Source of the DNA: Syngnathus acus
Lineage: Eukaryota; Chordata; Actinopteri; Syngnathiformes; Syngnathidae
DNA length: 64,000 bases
Direction of reading: 5' to 3'
Assembly: GCF_901709675.1 (NCBI RefSeq)
Contig: NC_051098.1
Span: 1,419,500 to 1,483,499, forward strand
Shown in pieces: positions 23,647 through 35,198 of the stretch; the first letter of the stretch is position 1, and every line of letters begins with the position of its first letter. Position numbers and translations under genes: made by a program. The notes under the pieces are model-generated. The model was given only the letters and a program-made list of their open reading frames with translations, made no database searches and was not told where the DNA came from.

Positions 23647-25264
23647 GATGCAATGCAGGCAGCATGCAGTTCCATCTTGTTTACATTTTGGGGGGGGTCC
23701 TTAATCCCCGTATGCGAATTGTCATTGGTTTATCAGCTAGAGGTGTCCAACGATATGCATGAGAAAACATTTAATTAAAATGTAAGATTGTGAAAAAGGA
23801 TGACCAAAAATTAGCTCCCAACAAATTGTTTTTGACTTAATATGATAACTAGATATCACACACAAAGAATTGTGTACTCCCTCGATGCAGATCAATCAAG
23901 TTCACTTAAATCACGTTCGGCCCGCCGTCTAGTTCTGTTATCCCTTGGATGTATAGTATGAGTACGATGTCTGGTTGTTGCTCAGTCTTTTGTTTTTTTT
24001 GGTTTTCTTTTCCCTTTTTGTCCTCCTTGTTTTTTTACTTGTTTTCCTTTGTTTATGGCCCATCTTGGATACTGGCAGATTGTGAGTACCTGTTGAATGT
24101 GTTTTTCCCCCTACTGTCCGTCTTTTTCTTTGTTTATGATAGTGGCCCGTTCGTATAATGTTCTGACTACTGATAATTTGTGCGCTGTGGGATGTTCTGA
24201 TGTCCAGAGTAGGTACTGGTCTGAGTCGGTTTTCTGTAAACTGTGATATTGATGCTGCCGGTGTCTCTGTGTTGGATGTTCATGACCAGGAAAGATATGG
24301 TCTGGTTTATTTCCTCTTCGTGTGTGTTGCCAGTGTTGTCCATGGTGTTCAGATGGTTCGTGAGTTCTTGCGTGTGTCCAGTTTTTATTTTCTTCGACGT
24401 ATCTTTTCAGAGTGTGGGTTCACAGAGAGTGGGTGCTGTGCGGATGGCTTTAATTTCCAGGTCCTCCATGAAAAAACTGCTCATTATTGCGGATAGTGGG
24501 TATCCTATTGCGAACCCTTCTGTCTGTGTGTATATTGGTGTTTTTAAACTGAAAATAGGTGGCTTTGGCAACGAAATTTACTAATGTGTTGATGTCACTG
24601 ACTGTCAGGTTTGTGCGTCTCTTGAGTGTCCGGTCTTCCTTGAGGCATTCTTGTACAATGAAACTACATCATGAGAAATTAGGATTTTGTCTCTGTACCG
24701 TTATATTGTTGAGTTCTTGTGCCAGTTGTTTTGAATTCTTGCTGTGGCGTTCTGTTGTGCCGAGGAGGGTTTTGAGTATTTCGACTAGTGCTTTGGATAA
24801 ATTGTAAGTGAAAGATTCGATGCTGTCAACTATTGGGGCGTAGTGGGATGTCTTTTTTATGTATTTTTGGATTGCCATATATCCGGGGGGTGATGTTAGC
24901 GGTGGCTATGAGGTGGTCGTATTTTCCGTGTTATTTTATTGCTTTCTATTATGGGGTTTCACGAGTGTTTTTAATCTTCTTTTCTTTTCTTCTGTTGGGT
25001 CTTTTTTCAGTGTTTGGTATGTCTCCGTCATTCAACATATGCTCCATCTGTTTTTTGTAGGTTTCCGTTATAACTGTGGTTCTGCCTATGTCTGCCGGTA
25101 GGGTGGTGATTGTGTCCCGTTTTAGTGCATTGACTGCCTTTTCTTCTTCCTTTGTGATCTTGCTGTGTGGAAGTTTGGATGATTTGATGATGCCTGTGAC
25201 TGTATTCTGGAGTTCTGCTTTCTGTCCCTGGTCTTTATTACATGCTAGTTCTGTGGCGAGTATG
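23647..25264 (-). pseudogene. Penelope-like element, RT body and 3' part
   Basis: Minus-strand frames from 25264 leftward. They read EEEKAVNALKRDTITTLPAD (the N-terminal Penelope RT block), then after frameshifts APIVDSIESFTYNLSKALVE with LLGTTERHSKNS, which matches the RT palm-entry segment of Penelope-like elements. The downstream palm and any GIY-YIG nuclease are too degraded to identify by eye in 23930-24650. 23647-23930 shows nothing clear. The 5' part continues at 27679-27975 beyond an SQ insertion. Confidence 0.7.
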
Positions 25265-26490
25265 TACTGTAATTTTCGGACTATAAGTCGCATTTTTTTT
25301 CATAGTTTGGGTGGGGGGGTGACTTATATGTGAATTTTCATAAAGATTTTCAAAAAAAAAAAAAAGAAAGTGAAACCGCGATAAACGAACCGCGATGTAG
25401 CAAGGGATTACTGTAATTTGAATTTCAAGTGACGTGCGCGGCGTGGTGGTTGTTTACAAAAAAGACAAAGATTGATCACGGGATGACGAAGATGACGAAG
25501 GGCCCCACGTACTACCGGCATCATTAGCGGCTTTGTTTCTAAGTGACACGGAGGACGAAGAGTTTGAAGGATTTAAGGATTTGGAGTGACACAGAAGGTT
25601 TGAAAAATTACTATGGCTTTTACGCACGCCCGGTCCTACTCTACGGAGCTCTCTTTCACCTCCGTGGATTGAAGTCGGGGGCCGGCGCTCGGCCGGGTGG
25701 CTGTCCAGGGACGGTGGATGGGGCTCGGTCATGGCTTTTACGCACGCCCTGTCCTATTCTATGGATCTCTCTTCCACCACCGTGGCTGGAAGTCCACGCC
25801 GCCACACGCCTGGAAGTTTGTTTTGTTAAATAAAGAGCCGTTTACCAAACCCACGTCTACCCTTGTACTTTGTTAACGCGACAATATAGTTATATAGCAG
25901 ATCTGTGGAATAACGAGGAGGCTGACGTCAGAGCGCACTCGCGGCGTTGTTGACAAAGGATGAGGAATTTGATCGATGGATTTTATGATTTGGAGTGACA
26001 CAGATGGTTTGATAATATGATTGCTTATATAATAGTTATTTGATATATAATTTACATATGGGCCTGTGGAATATTTTGAAGTGCCAGCGCCGTCAGCGGC
26101 GCGCACCCATTGTTGACATAAAGGACGATCGATGGATTTAATAAATTGGAGTGACACAGATGGTTTTATAAACGTGTTATTTATGTTATAGTTTTTTGAA
26201 TAACTTTGAATGTTACGTCAGGCCCGTTCTCAGCTCTTCGTTTGTGTTTATGTCACGTTAGCATACCTATCATTTAGCGTGTTGTTGCTCGTTCATGTCT
26301 GTTCTCTGTGTTGGATTTTATCTCATACATTTCCCCCCAAAATGCGACTTATACTCCGGAGCGACTTATATAGAGGCTTTGCAGCTGACGTCATCAAGCT
26401 ACCCACATTAGCTTGGCGGCCATCTTGGCGGTCAACTTTTCAGTGCCGGTCAACGACTCACACACGCTTTCTTGTTATATGAGCTTAAAA

Positions 26491-26668
26491 ATGCCGGATA
26501 CCTGCTGTGCTGTTGGATGTAGCAATAGACGAGGCGATAAACCAAATCTTAGCTTCTATAGATTTCCGGCGAACATGAAAAAACGTGATAAATGGATCGC
26601 GGATATTCGTCGTGAACGATGGAAACCTACGATTTACACAAGGATATGCAATGAGGACTTCATATCAG
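26491..26668 (+). CDS. THAP zinc-finger exon
   Basis: ATG at 26491 opens MPDTCCAVGCSNRRGDK, with a C-x4-C pair, then FYRFPANMKKRDKWIADIRR (the aromatic/W core of THAP) and RICNEDFISG. Known THAP domains end in C-x2-H; here that position is CNED, so the last zinc ligand is Asp rather than His. The exon closes at a good splice donor (CAG|GTATGT, 26666-26672). THAP domains bind DNA in several transposases. No second exon is visible before the element ends, so it cannot encode a full protein. It diverges from the minus-strand exon at 27228-27453. Confidence 0.8.
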
Positions 26669-27227
26669 GTATGTAAACAAACTATTCACCCCTGATTTGT
26701 TTCACAAAATGTGAAATAATACAATATGGGATGATACAAATATGATTGTTGAAAATGCTGGGTGCATTTTTAGAAAGGCAGCAAGAGCAGCAAGGCAGGG
26801 AATGGGATGATTTCTTCAGTTCACCCCCCCGTTTTTATTTTGTGTTTATTTTTTCATGATGCTTCATCTGATTGGCTTGAAAACGTTATCAATGTAAATA
26901 TTGAACTTCATATTGGAATTGAACAATTAATTCTCGAGTGAATGCATTAGGAAATTTCCCCAAAAATTATTATGAACCTTGTGAAACAATTTTTTTTTAA
27001 TGTAGCATTTTTTAACAAGAGGGTTTTTGTTACTTCATTTGGCACAAGGTAAAATCTACATTGGTAAAGTTTTCAAGCCATTGGCACAAGGTTAAAATTT
27101 TTATTGGTTAAGTTTTCAAGCCAATCAGATGTGGCATCATGCAAAAATAAACAAAAAATAAAAATGGTAGCAACTTGAACAGACAGGTACAGTATCTGAA
27201 TGATTTCACTCTATTCAGTTTTTTAAT

Positions 27228-27453
27228 ATGTCAAGTTATGAAATGCCATTACAAAACAAATCGACGAGGTAATTATAAATATCTGGATATGAGCGTTCAG
27301 GCAGGTCGGCTGTTGAAAATGCTCGGGCGATTTTAGCATGCTTCTCGGTAAAAGGTACGGATCCGTTGTGCCAACAAGGTTCAACTTCTCTCTGTAACGT
27401 TTCTTGGAGTCTTCATCCAAATGCCTAACTTCGTTGGATAGCAAATCAGCCAT
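27228..27453 (-). pseudogene. First exon of YqaJ-associated protein, frameshifted
   Basis: ATG at 27453 opens MADLLSNEVRHLDEDSKKRY, then REKLNLVGTTDPYLLPRS. A frameshift near 27310-27325 moves the continuation to another frame, where DLPERSYPDIYNYLV is legible. The order (a Y-x-EKL-x-L-x-G-x-x-DPY block followed by a P-x-x-x-Y-x-DIYNYL block) resembles N-terminal regions of fish proteins carrying a YqaJ exonuclease domain. The nuclease itself is absent. Assignment is by motif memory. Confidence 0.55.
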
Positions 27454-27678
27454 AATTCGGAAGAAATCGGTGAAAACGTAGCGCAGAAATCAGACAATCC
27501 ATACAAACACGTAGGAACGAGCTGACGAGTTGACCACCAAGATGGCGGCATAACACAAAATCACGTGATAAAACCACGTGACTGCAAAGCCTCTATATGT
27601 TTTTTTTCACGTTATTGTGCATTTTATGGCTAATGCGACCTATATTCCGGAGCGACCTTTAGTCCGAAAATTACGGTA

Positions 27679-27990
27679 TTCTCCTTTGGGTAATTCTTTG
27701 GGTGTAACGGCGAAGTTTAGACCTTTTGTTAGCACTGTGGTCTTCGTGTTCTTTTACTTCCTCCTCTATATCCTCTCCCCCGTGTAGTGGTTTTTAAATC
27801 TGTCCATTTCTTCTTTTATTTGCGCATTGATTTTGTCATTCTTATTCGCTCTCTGACGAGCCCTTTTTTTGTCAGGTCTGCCAAGCCGGCCAGCTGATAA
27901 ATGACATGTCATCGGATGACGCATCTGAGGAAGACTGGAGACATAGTCGAAACTGTCAGCAGGTAACATCTAAAAAATGTTCACTTGTCT
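27679..27990 (-). pseudogene. Penelope-like element, 5' part
   Basis: On the minus strand it reads TKGLNFAVTPKELP next to the SQ insertion point, the conserved N-terminal GLxFxxTP block of Penelope proteins. Deleting the SQ insertion and one TA puts this frame in register with the 25264 side. Further upstream a leader word resembling CTGAGGAAGACTGGAG occurs on the plus strand near 27930. Confidence 0.65.
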
Positions 27991-28079
27991 AAACAAAAGA
28001 ACTGCCTTATACAACACACAGAGACATGATGAATCTTATCGAAATATAAATAGTGTATAAGATGTCCCAATGATCGTCA

Positions 28080-28357
28080 CACACGCGTCTGGGTGTGGTG
28101 AAATTTGTCCTCTGCATTTGACCCATCCCCGTGTGATTTTGATCCATCCCCTGGGGGAGAGGGGAGCAGTGAGCAGCAGCGGCGCTGCGCTCGGGAATCA
28201 TTTGGTGATCTAACCCCCCAATTCCAACCCTTAATGCTGAGTGCCAAGCAGGGAGGCAATGGGTCCCATTTTTATAGCGACTTATACTCAGGAGCGACTT
28301 ATATGTGAAATTATTCACAAATTTTTACTTGATCATTAACACATTACTTACTACAAA
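28080..28357 (-). repeat. Truncated SINE joined to SQ-family fragment
   Basis: 28080-28272 is the body of the tRNA-derived SINE seen in full at 51749-52073, in reverse, lacking its tRNA head. 28273-28357 carries SQ words (GCGACTTATACTCAGGAGCG, TTGATCATTAACACATTACT). Confidence 0.75.
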
Positions 28358-29188
28358 CCGGATTCGGTTGAAATTGGGAAATTGTGTAAAATGTAAATAA
28401 AAACAAAATACAATGATTTGAAAATCCTTTTCAACCAATATTCAATTGAATACACTACAAAGACAACATATTTAATGCTTAAACTTATAAACTTTATTTT
28501 ATTTTATGAATAATAATTAACTTAGAATATCATGGCTGCAACACGTGCAGTAGAAGGTGGGAAAGGGCATGTTTACCACTTCGTTACATCACCTTTCCTT
28601 TTAATAACACTCAATAAACGTTTTGGAAGAGAGGAGACTAATTCTTTTAGCTTCTCATGTGGAATTCTTTCCCATTCTTGCTTGATGAGCTGCTTCAGTT
28701 GTTCAAGAGTCCGGGGTCTTCCCTGTCGTATTTTACGCTTCATAATGCGCCACACATTTTCAATGGGAGACAGGTCTGGACTGCAAGCGGGCCAGGGGAG
28801 AACCTGGACTCTTTTACTTCGAAGCCACGCTGTTGTAACACGTGCAGAATGTGGCTTGGCATTATCTTGTTGAAATAAGCAGCGGCGTCCATGAAAAAGA
28901 CATCGCTTGGACGGCCGCATATGTTGCTCCAAAATCTGTATGTATTTTATGTTGCCTTCACAGAAATGTAAGTCACCTATGCCATGGGAACTAATGCACC
29001 CCCATACCATCACAGATGTTGGCTTTTTGAACTTTGCGTTGATAACAGTCCAGATGGTCCGCTTCCTCTTTGGTCCGGAGGACACAACGTCCAGTGTTTC
29101 CAAAAACAATTTGAAAAGTGGACTCATCAGACCACAAAACACTTTTTCATTGTGCATCAGTCCATTTTACATGAGCTCGGGCCCAGAG
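28358..29188 (-). pseudogene. Tc1/mariner transposase, C-terminal part
   Basis: The minus-strand frame 28573-29157 encodes about 194 residues of a Tc1-like transposase. It has VMVWGCISSHGIGDLHF around the first catalytic region, LFQQDNAKPHSARV with the second Asp, and PACSPDLSPIENVWRIMK with Glu exactly 34 residues later (D34E). The paired helix-turn-helix N-terminus and 5' TIR are missing: homology stops at 29188. 28358-28572 is the element's 3' UTR. The frame is intact over the catalytic core, so the loss seems to be truncation rather than old decay. Confidence 0.85.
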
Positions 29189-29526
29189 TGGTGGGGGGGG
29201 CTGGGAAGAGCGATCCAGGTCGCATGCTCGGAGCAAACACACATATGTTGAGCTCTTGTTTTGTGAAATAAAGAGCCCGTTACCAAACCCACGTCTTGCC
29301 TGGTACTTTGGTAACGCTACAATATAGTTATATACGTAGATCTGTGGAATAATTGGAGCCACAACTGACAACGAGGCTGACGTCAGCGGCGCACATAGGT
29401 CCGGAGTCAACAGCTGTTTTTTTTTGTTTTGTTTTTATTGACACAGAGGATGAATAGTCCGATGGATTTAATGATTTGGAGTGACACGGATGGTGCATTA
29501 AAATTGTTGTTTATATTACATTTATA
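29189..29526 (+). repeat. SQ-family interior
   Basis: Matches 38090-38400 (GGGAAGAGCGATCCAGG, GTTGAGCTCTTGTTTTGTGA, CAACTGACAACGAGGCTGAC), ending at a SINE. Confidence 0.7.
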
Positions 29527-29783
29527 GGCGGCTCGGTGGGGCGCTGGGTAGCACGTCCGCCTCACAGTTAGGAGGGTGCGGGTTTGATTCCACCTCCGGC
29601 CCTCCCTGTGTGGAATTTGCATGTTCTCCCCGGGCCCGCGTGGGTTTTCTCCGGGCACTCCGGTTTCCTCCCACATCCCAAAAACATGCTTGATAGGACG
29701 ATTGAAGACTCCAAATTGTCCCTAGGTGTAAGTGTGAGTGCAAATCGTTGTTTATCGCTGTGTGCCCATCTTGTGTGGGTGTG
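29527..29783 (+). mobile_element. (GGAT)n SINE, 3'-truncated
   Basis: The head and body match 42776-43020 (A-box-like GGTGGGGCGCTGGGTAGCAC and the CCTCCCTGTGTGGAATTTGC block). It stops before the 3' tail. Confidence 0.8.
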
Positions 29784-30238
29784 TTGATGAATCTGAATTA
29801 ATCCAAAATGACAGTAGGTTTCCACAGTTTACTAAATTGCATAAACCCCACACATATTTCCCTCAAAAAGGGTGTCTGTTTGATGCATCTCAGCCAATAA
29901 TGGGGAGGGGTTAAAAGTGCGAGATTAAACAAATGGATTGGAATGTTGGAATGTGCGTGCCCAGGATGAGGGGATGGGTCTTCAGGCACCCAATCCAGGC
30001 CACACTGTGAGTAGCAAGAGATCTGAAGGCGATTATCGCTACATCATACACACATATGAACAGCAAGAGAGAGTAAATATAATGGGGAGTCTCTTTCTCA
30101 GTCATTTAGGATATTAGCCAATTTAAGTTACGTATTACTGGTGAAATTAATAGTGTTCATATGATGACTGATTTCAATAAATTGAGCGTCTTGGTAAAAA
30201 TCTTGCTCAGAGTTTTTTCAGACGCTGGTTCATCAATA
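29784..30238. other. No gene recognised
   Basis: Short minus-strand frames only. No family match and no terminal repeat. Confidence 0.5.
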
Positions 30239-31125
30239 CAGTAATCCCTCATTTATCGCGTATAATTGGTTCCAAAACCACCCCGCGATAAGTGAAATCC
30301 GCTAAGCAGGGTCACCCTCTTACCTGTACATATTTTGTGTGTCAATAAATGTATATCAAACCATTTACGTGCATATGTTATTATTATTAGAACATTAAAT
30401 AATAGTTTCAAACATGTAAATAATACATTAAAAGCAGGGCTGTGGACTCGGACTCGGACTCGGACGGACTCGGTCATTTTTTGCCGGACTCGGACTCGGT
30501 GCTGATTTTGACCGAGTCCACCGAGTCCGACAATAAAAAAAATACGTTCAATTTTATTTTCATCATGCTGCTGAGAATGCGCGTAGGAATACTGTCCACA
30601 GCCCTGCCACGGTTATTTAATGTTTTGGTTGCCCTGGTTACAGAGGCGTTGCTACACAAAAGGGAGGGGAGATTGTGTCTGTAGCAACGCTGATTAGCTA
30701 AAGAATGTAGTGTGGTGTAAATTAGCACTCAACCAGCTGTTCGTCTCCTATTGTTGGCTGACTCGTCCGCGAGTGAGATCAGATAACTTGAATTGCCGCT
30801 TTCCTGTGGAACAATGCAACTAAACCTTTGCTAGACTTTATCTACTTAGTAAATTAACACACAATAACAATAAGTAACTTGTCCTAAACACTTAAACAAA
30901 CATTGAGTAAATATGGGATAACTTGTACGCAACTACTTCAAACTGTATGTAACGCTTGACAAAGAAAAACAGTTCTGACCAACAACAATCTATGAACCAA
31001 ATCAGAACACTTCGCCTATGCAAATATGCTCTGCTCATTGTTGGTGAAGGCCTCTTACAGGAACAAAAACACACACACATAACAAAAGGACAGTAAGGAC
31101 TCGGAGACAGATGGCTGTCAGGGAA

Positions 31126-31245
31126 CAAAAGATAGATAGATAGATAGATCTTTATTTGTCATTGTCACATGTACAACGAAATTTAAAAAGTGCCAACCGA
31201 TCCGCGCATGCGATAAAAAATAAATAGAATCAAAAGACATCTCTG
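31126..31245 (-). mobile_element. Rex1-like LINE 3' tail
   Basis: (GATA)n at 31131-31150, then CTTTATTTGTCATTGTCAC, which on the minus strand is a GTGACAATGACAAATAAAG tail like that at 50370-50390. It lies upstream of the hAT ORF. Confidence 0.7.
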
Positions 31246-31293
31246 TCACTAAAGAGGAAGAATTTAAATAACAACCCGCGACGGGGAGATTAA

Positions 31294-32553
31294 AAGCAAG
31301 ACATCAAGGACACCGACGGGGGGCATGACAGTGAGGCGGTCAAGAATGTCATCAACGCCGTCATCAAGGATTTTGACCTGCATGTCCTCTCCATCGTCGT
31401 CGATAACGCAGCGACCATGAGCAAAGCCGTGCGGCTCATCAATGAGGACGACGAAGATGCTGATGATACTGAAAACGAAATGGATGAGGACGAGGGGGGC
31501 GTCAATCTGGACGACGAGGTTCAGCTTGAGAAGTTTGCTGGGATTCAGGATGCCGATTTTCGAATGATTCATCACATGCGCTGTGCTATTCACACGCTGC
31601 AACTGGCAATTCGTGACGGATTGAAGGCGGAGCATGTCATGAAACTACTGGATAAAGTCCGACGGGTGGTGAAGAGACTGCGGACCCCCAATCTGCTTGC
31701 TGTCCTCCGTCGTCGAGGAGGTCTTCTCCCTGTCGTCGATGTGCCCACCCGTTGGGGAAGCACCTACCTCATGACAAAACGGCTCCTTCATCTACGAGAG
31801 CATGTCCAGGACTTGGCGGCTGCTTCTCCGGAACTTCTCCTTAACGAGTCAGAATGGAAGAAGCTTGAGACCTTGGCCACGATCCTCAAGATGCCATACG
31901 ATATCACGGTCAAGCTCCAGTCGGCCTCAATCACCCCCGGCAGCTTTCTCAAGGAGTGGTCGGCCTTGAAGGCAGCGTTGCGCAAGCAGCCCCCTCTGGC
32001 TTCACCAATCGCCAATTCAATGGAGCAACGAGAGGACAAGCTCTTCGACAATGATTTTTTTCTGGCAGCCGTCTTCGTCGATGCGCGTTACCGCATTCTC
32101 CTCAGCGAAGAGCAGATGGAGCGCGCCAAGAATGGCCTCCGTGCCGTTGTGAGGCGAATCCGGTCTCGTACCCACCAGCACCTGGAGGGGCCGTCGATGG
32201 AGGCCGAGGTTGATGGCTCCACATCGACGGAGGAGGATGAGTTTGAAAAAGAACTTGACAGCATTGAGCGCCGCCAGCGTTTGTCGGCCGCCACCTCGCC
32301 AACCGACATAGATGAAGAAATTGGGGCAATGTTGGCACTTGGTCGAATGAAAGAGAGCCCATTTGTTACAGGTGATCGTTATCCGTCCGGCCTCAAGGCA
32401 GCGACTCGGACACTAACAGCAATGCCAATCAGCCAAGTCAGCGTAGAGCGCCTGTTTTCCGGGCTCAAGTTTATCATGTCTGATCAGCGCGGCGCGATGA
32501 AGGCTGACTTGGTTGAGGCGATTTTGTTCCTAAGAACAAACTCAAGTCGTTGA
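31294..32553 (+). CDS. hAT transposase, catalytic core to C-terminus
   Basis: The frame is open from 31294; the first ATG is at 31417, giving 378 codons. Upstream of that ATG the frame reads LHVLSIVVDNAATMSKAV, which holds a conserved hAT Asp, so translation of the original protein began further upstream. After an acidic insert come MRCAIHTLQLAIRDGL (the C-x2-H segment of the hAT RNase H fold), VPTRWGSTYLM with the conserved Trp, and the C-terminal dimerisation region (MPISQVSVERLFSGLKFIMS). A BED finger and the first catalytic Asp are missing. hAT transposases cut and join DNA; this truncated copy should not be active alone. The frame has no internal stop over 420 codons, which suggests recent loss. 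Confidence 0.9.
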   Translation, partial: KQDIKDTDGGHDSEAVKNVINAVIKDFDLHVLSIVVDNAATMSKAVRLINEDDEDADDTENEMDEDEGGVNLDDEVQLEKFAGIQDADFRMIHHMRCAIHTLQLAIRDGLKAEHVMKLLDKVRRVVKRLRTPNLLAVLRRRGGLLPVVDVPTRWGSTYLMTKRLLHLREHVQDLAAASPELLLNESEWKKLETLATILKMPYDITVKLQSASITPGSFLKEWSALKAALRKQPPLASPIANSMEQREDKLFDNDFFLAAVFVDARYRILLSEEQMERAKNGLRAVVRRIRSRTHQHLEGPSMEAEVDGSTSTEEDEFEKELDSIERRQRLSAATSPTDIDEEIGAMLALGRMKESPFVTGDRYPSGLKAATRTLTAMPISQVSVERLFSGLKFIMSDQRGAMKADLVEAILFLRTNSSR

Positions 32554-33157
32554 ATTGAAACTTGAAAGTATCTGTTTATTGTATTTCGTTTATATGTTTA
32601 ATAAAGACAAAGCCATCACAAAACTGTTGTAATTATTTAGATTTTGATCTAAATTAGCCTTGAATAAAGACTAAGCAGTCACATGAATTAACAGAAAAAA
32701 TTGACAGCCGGACTCGGACTCGGACTCGTGGTCAAGAGGCCGGACTCGGTGCAAAAATCCGACCGAGTCCACAGCCCTGATTAAAAGTATAAATAACATA
32801 CAGAAAATATTGTATAAATATTGAAAATATAAATATTACACGTGTGTGGGTGAGTGTGGGTGTAATATATGTAGACGTGACGTTCTGTTGTTAACCTTGG
32901 TTAAACAGGGACCTCTAGTGGTCACAAGTTACCATAGCATTTTGTAGATGTATATGTAGATGTAGCTAAAGTATACATAATGTAAATATGATTTTAGGAA
33001 TCTTTTATTTTTTTAACACATTTTTATAACAATGTACAATACTGTAAATATGTTTTTAGAACTCCTATATTATAACAACTTTTTTTTTTGGCTGGAAAAA
33101 TCTGCGATGCAGTGAAGCCGCGATAAACGAACCGCGAAGTAGCAAGGGATCATTGTA

Positions 33158-34159
33158 TTTGTTCATACGCATGGTCTGAGAATGTTCTAAATTTGTTGGC
33201 AACATAGGCACAGATTGAAGCACGAAGATATTGATAAATGTTACAACATTCCAGTCTGGACTGACAACTCAGTGTTCAAATGTGACAGAAGGTTATGTGA
33301 ATATTTTTAGCACATTTACTGTACATTTCATTTCTTTATCATTTCTTTAATGTCTTTAATTCCTTTCAAGTTTGCAGTATGCAAATATTTGCCTATCAAC
33401 ATATATTTCATACAGGCTACAGTGTACATATTAGGTTAGTTAGAATTCTTCAATATTCATGACAGAACTATCAATAATATTGCATTAATAGAGATTAAGA
33501 TATAAGATTTATCCTGCCCTCAAAATATGTTGAATATCCGAAGACAGACACTCATCAAGACTCTGAAGGCCAGGTTGAAGGTTGACTCCAGGTTTAATAA
33601 GAAGGGAAAGGGTGAAACTGGGAGAATACAAACGACATTGTATAATCAGTCATACGAACCAAATTGACACGAAATCTCAATCATGCTTTTATCCTATCGT
33701 CTAACATCACAGAAAACTATCATTTCAGAACTCAAAAGATCTATTTCGATGCATAATAACTTAAACAAAGATACATACCAACGATGCCTTGTATAACACA
33801 AAATGTAGGTAGTTGTTTTGCCGAACTGCAGGAGAGAATAGAACAAGCAGCGTTCTCTTTCAACACTGTGCTGAAACATGCCCTTACGTCCTGATTCTAG
33901 TCACGTGACCTACTCTATCTTAACACTGATCACAGACTACAAATATTAATTACTTCTAATAAATGAATATGAAACCATCTTCATCTTGTGTTTTGTTCAT
34001 GTTTAGACCAGATTTAAATTTAGTCTAATAGCTCCTCAAAACGTTTTTTGTTTCCAACCACTATATCATCTTTCCAACATTATCTTTGCTTGTTAAGCGG
34101 CTTACAATGCCATCAACTGGGGGAAATGTGAATTGCAGGATACTCGATCTTAAGAACAT
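33158..34159. other. No gene recognised
   Basis: A/T-rich, no conserved frame or terminal repeats. 34147-34159 is the left duplication of the following SINE. Confidence 0.5.
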
Positions 34160-34406
34160 CCATCCATCCATCCATTTTCTGAACCGCTTAGTCCCCACGG
34201 GGGTCGCGGGAGTGCTGGAGCCTATCCCAGCCGTCAACGGGCAGTAGGCGGGGGACACCCTGAACCGGTTGCCAGCCGATCGCAGGGCACACAGAGACAA
34301 ACAACCATTTGCACTCGCACTCACACCTAGGGACGGTGGTGGAATCGAACCCGCACCCTCCTAACTGTGAGGCGGACGTGCTACCCAGTGCGCCACCGAG
34401 CAGCCT
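34160..34406 (-). mobile_element. (GGAT)n SINE with internal deletion
   Basis: Minus orientation, tail (CCAT)n at the left. Flanked by the 13-bp duplication ATCTTAAGAACAT (34147-34159, 34407-34419). About 115 bp of the body is missing after CACACCTAGGGAC. Confidence 0.9.
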
Positions 34407-34484
34407 ATCTTAAGAACATGTGCAGTGTAAATTATTAAAATGTGATGGAGCAAATTATATTGGAACAATGAAGTAAAGGTGGAA

Positions 34485-34552
34485 TCACAAACACGCACGC
34501 ACGCACGCACACGCGCGCGCACGCGCACACGCACACGCACACACTCTCTCTC
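34485..34552 (+). repeat. (GCAC)n/(GCGC)n microsatellite
   Basis: Alternating CACG and CACA words followed by a short CT run. Alternating purine-pyrimidine, a potential Z-DNA former. Confidence 0.85.
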
Positions 34553-35157
<605 letters not shown>

Positions 35158-35198
35158 CTATCGCAGCTCTCCTTGTACTCAATGGCATAGATTATTAG

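Larger units (their letters stand above)
26372..27594. mobile_element. ISL2EU-like DNA transposon remnant (1223 bp)
   Basis: Terminal inverted repeats AGAGGCTTTGCAG, plus a subterminal inverted word GCCATCTTGG with GGTCAACT. Judged against uninterrupted SQ copies (CTTATATATG), the insertion duplicated AT. Two divergent gene starts remain: a THAP-domain exon on plus and a YqaJ-partner-like exon on minus. AT duplication, THAP and YqaJ together fit ISL2EU as I know it. The middle, including the transposase core and nuclease, is deleted. Confidence 0.7.
25267..27676 (+). mobile_element. SQ-family MITE inserted in the Penelope-like element
   Basis: Starts CTGTAATTTTCGGACTATAA and ends CCGAAAATTACGG, with TA on both sides (25265-25266, 27677-27678). 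Its interior repeats a module (GATTTAATGATTTGGAGTGA, then TTATTTGATATATA) two to three times. It is itself interrupted by the THAP-encoding element at 26372-27594. Confidence 0.85.
30435..32779 (+). mobile_element. hAT transposon with (ACTCGG)-rich termini
   Basis: Inverted termini CAGGGCTGTGGACTCGG, with perfect 8-bp duplications ATTAAAAG (30427-30434, 32780-32787). Each end holds several tandem copies of ACTCGG, plausibly transposase-binding sites. It encodes the catalytic and C-terminal part of a transposase; the N-terminal exon region holds a LINE tail. Confidence 0.9.
30239..33155. mobile_element. Tigger-like element carrying a hAT
   Basis: Left end CAGTAATCCCTCATTTATCG and right end GCAAGGGATCATTG form inverted termini, with TA on both sides (30237-30238, 33156-33157). 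The ends' words (TTTATCGCG, GCGATAAACG) match a pogo/Tigger-type MITE. Without the hAT at 30435-32779 it is about 570 bp and non-coding. Confidence 0.8.
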
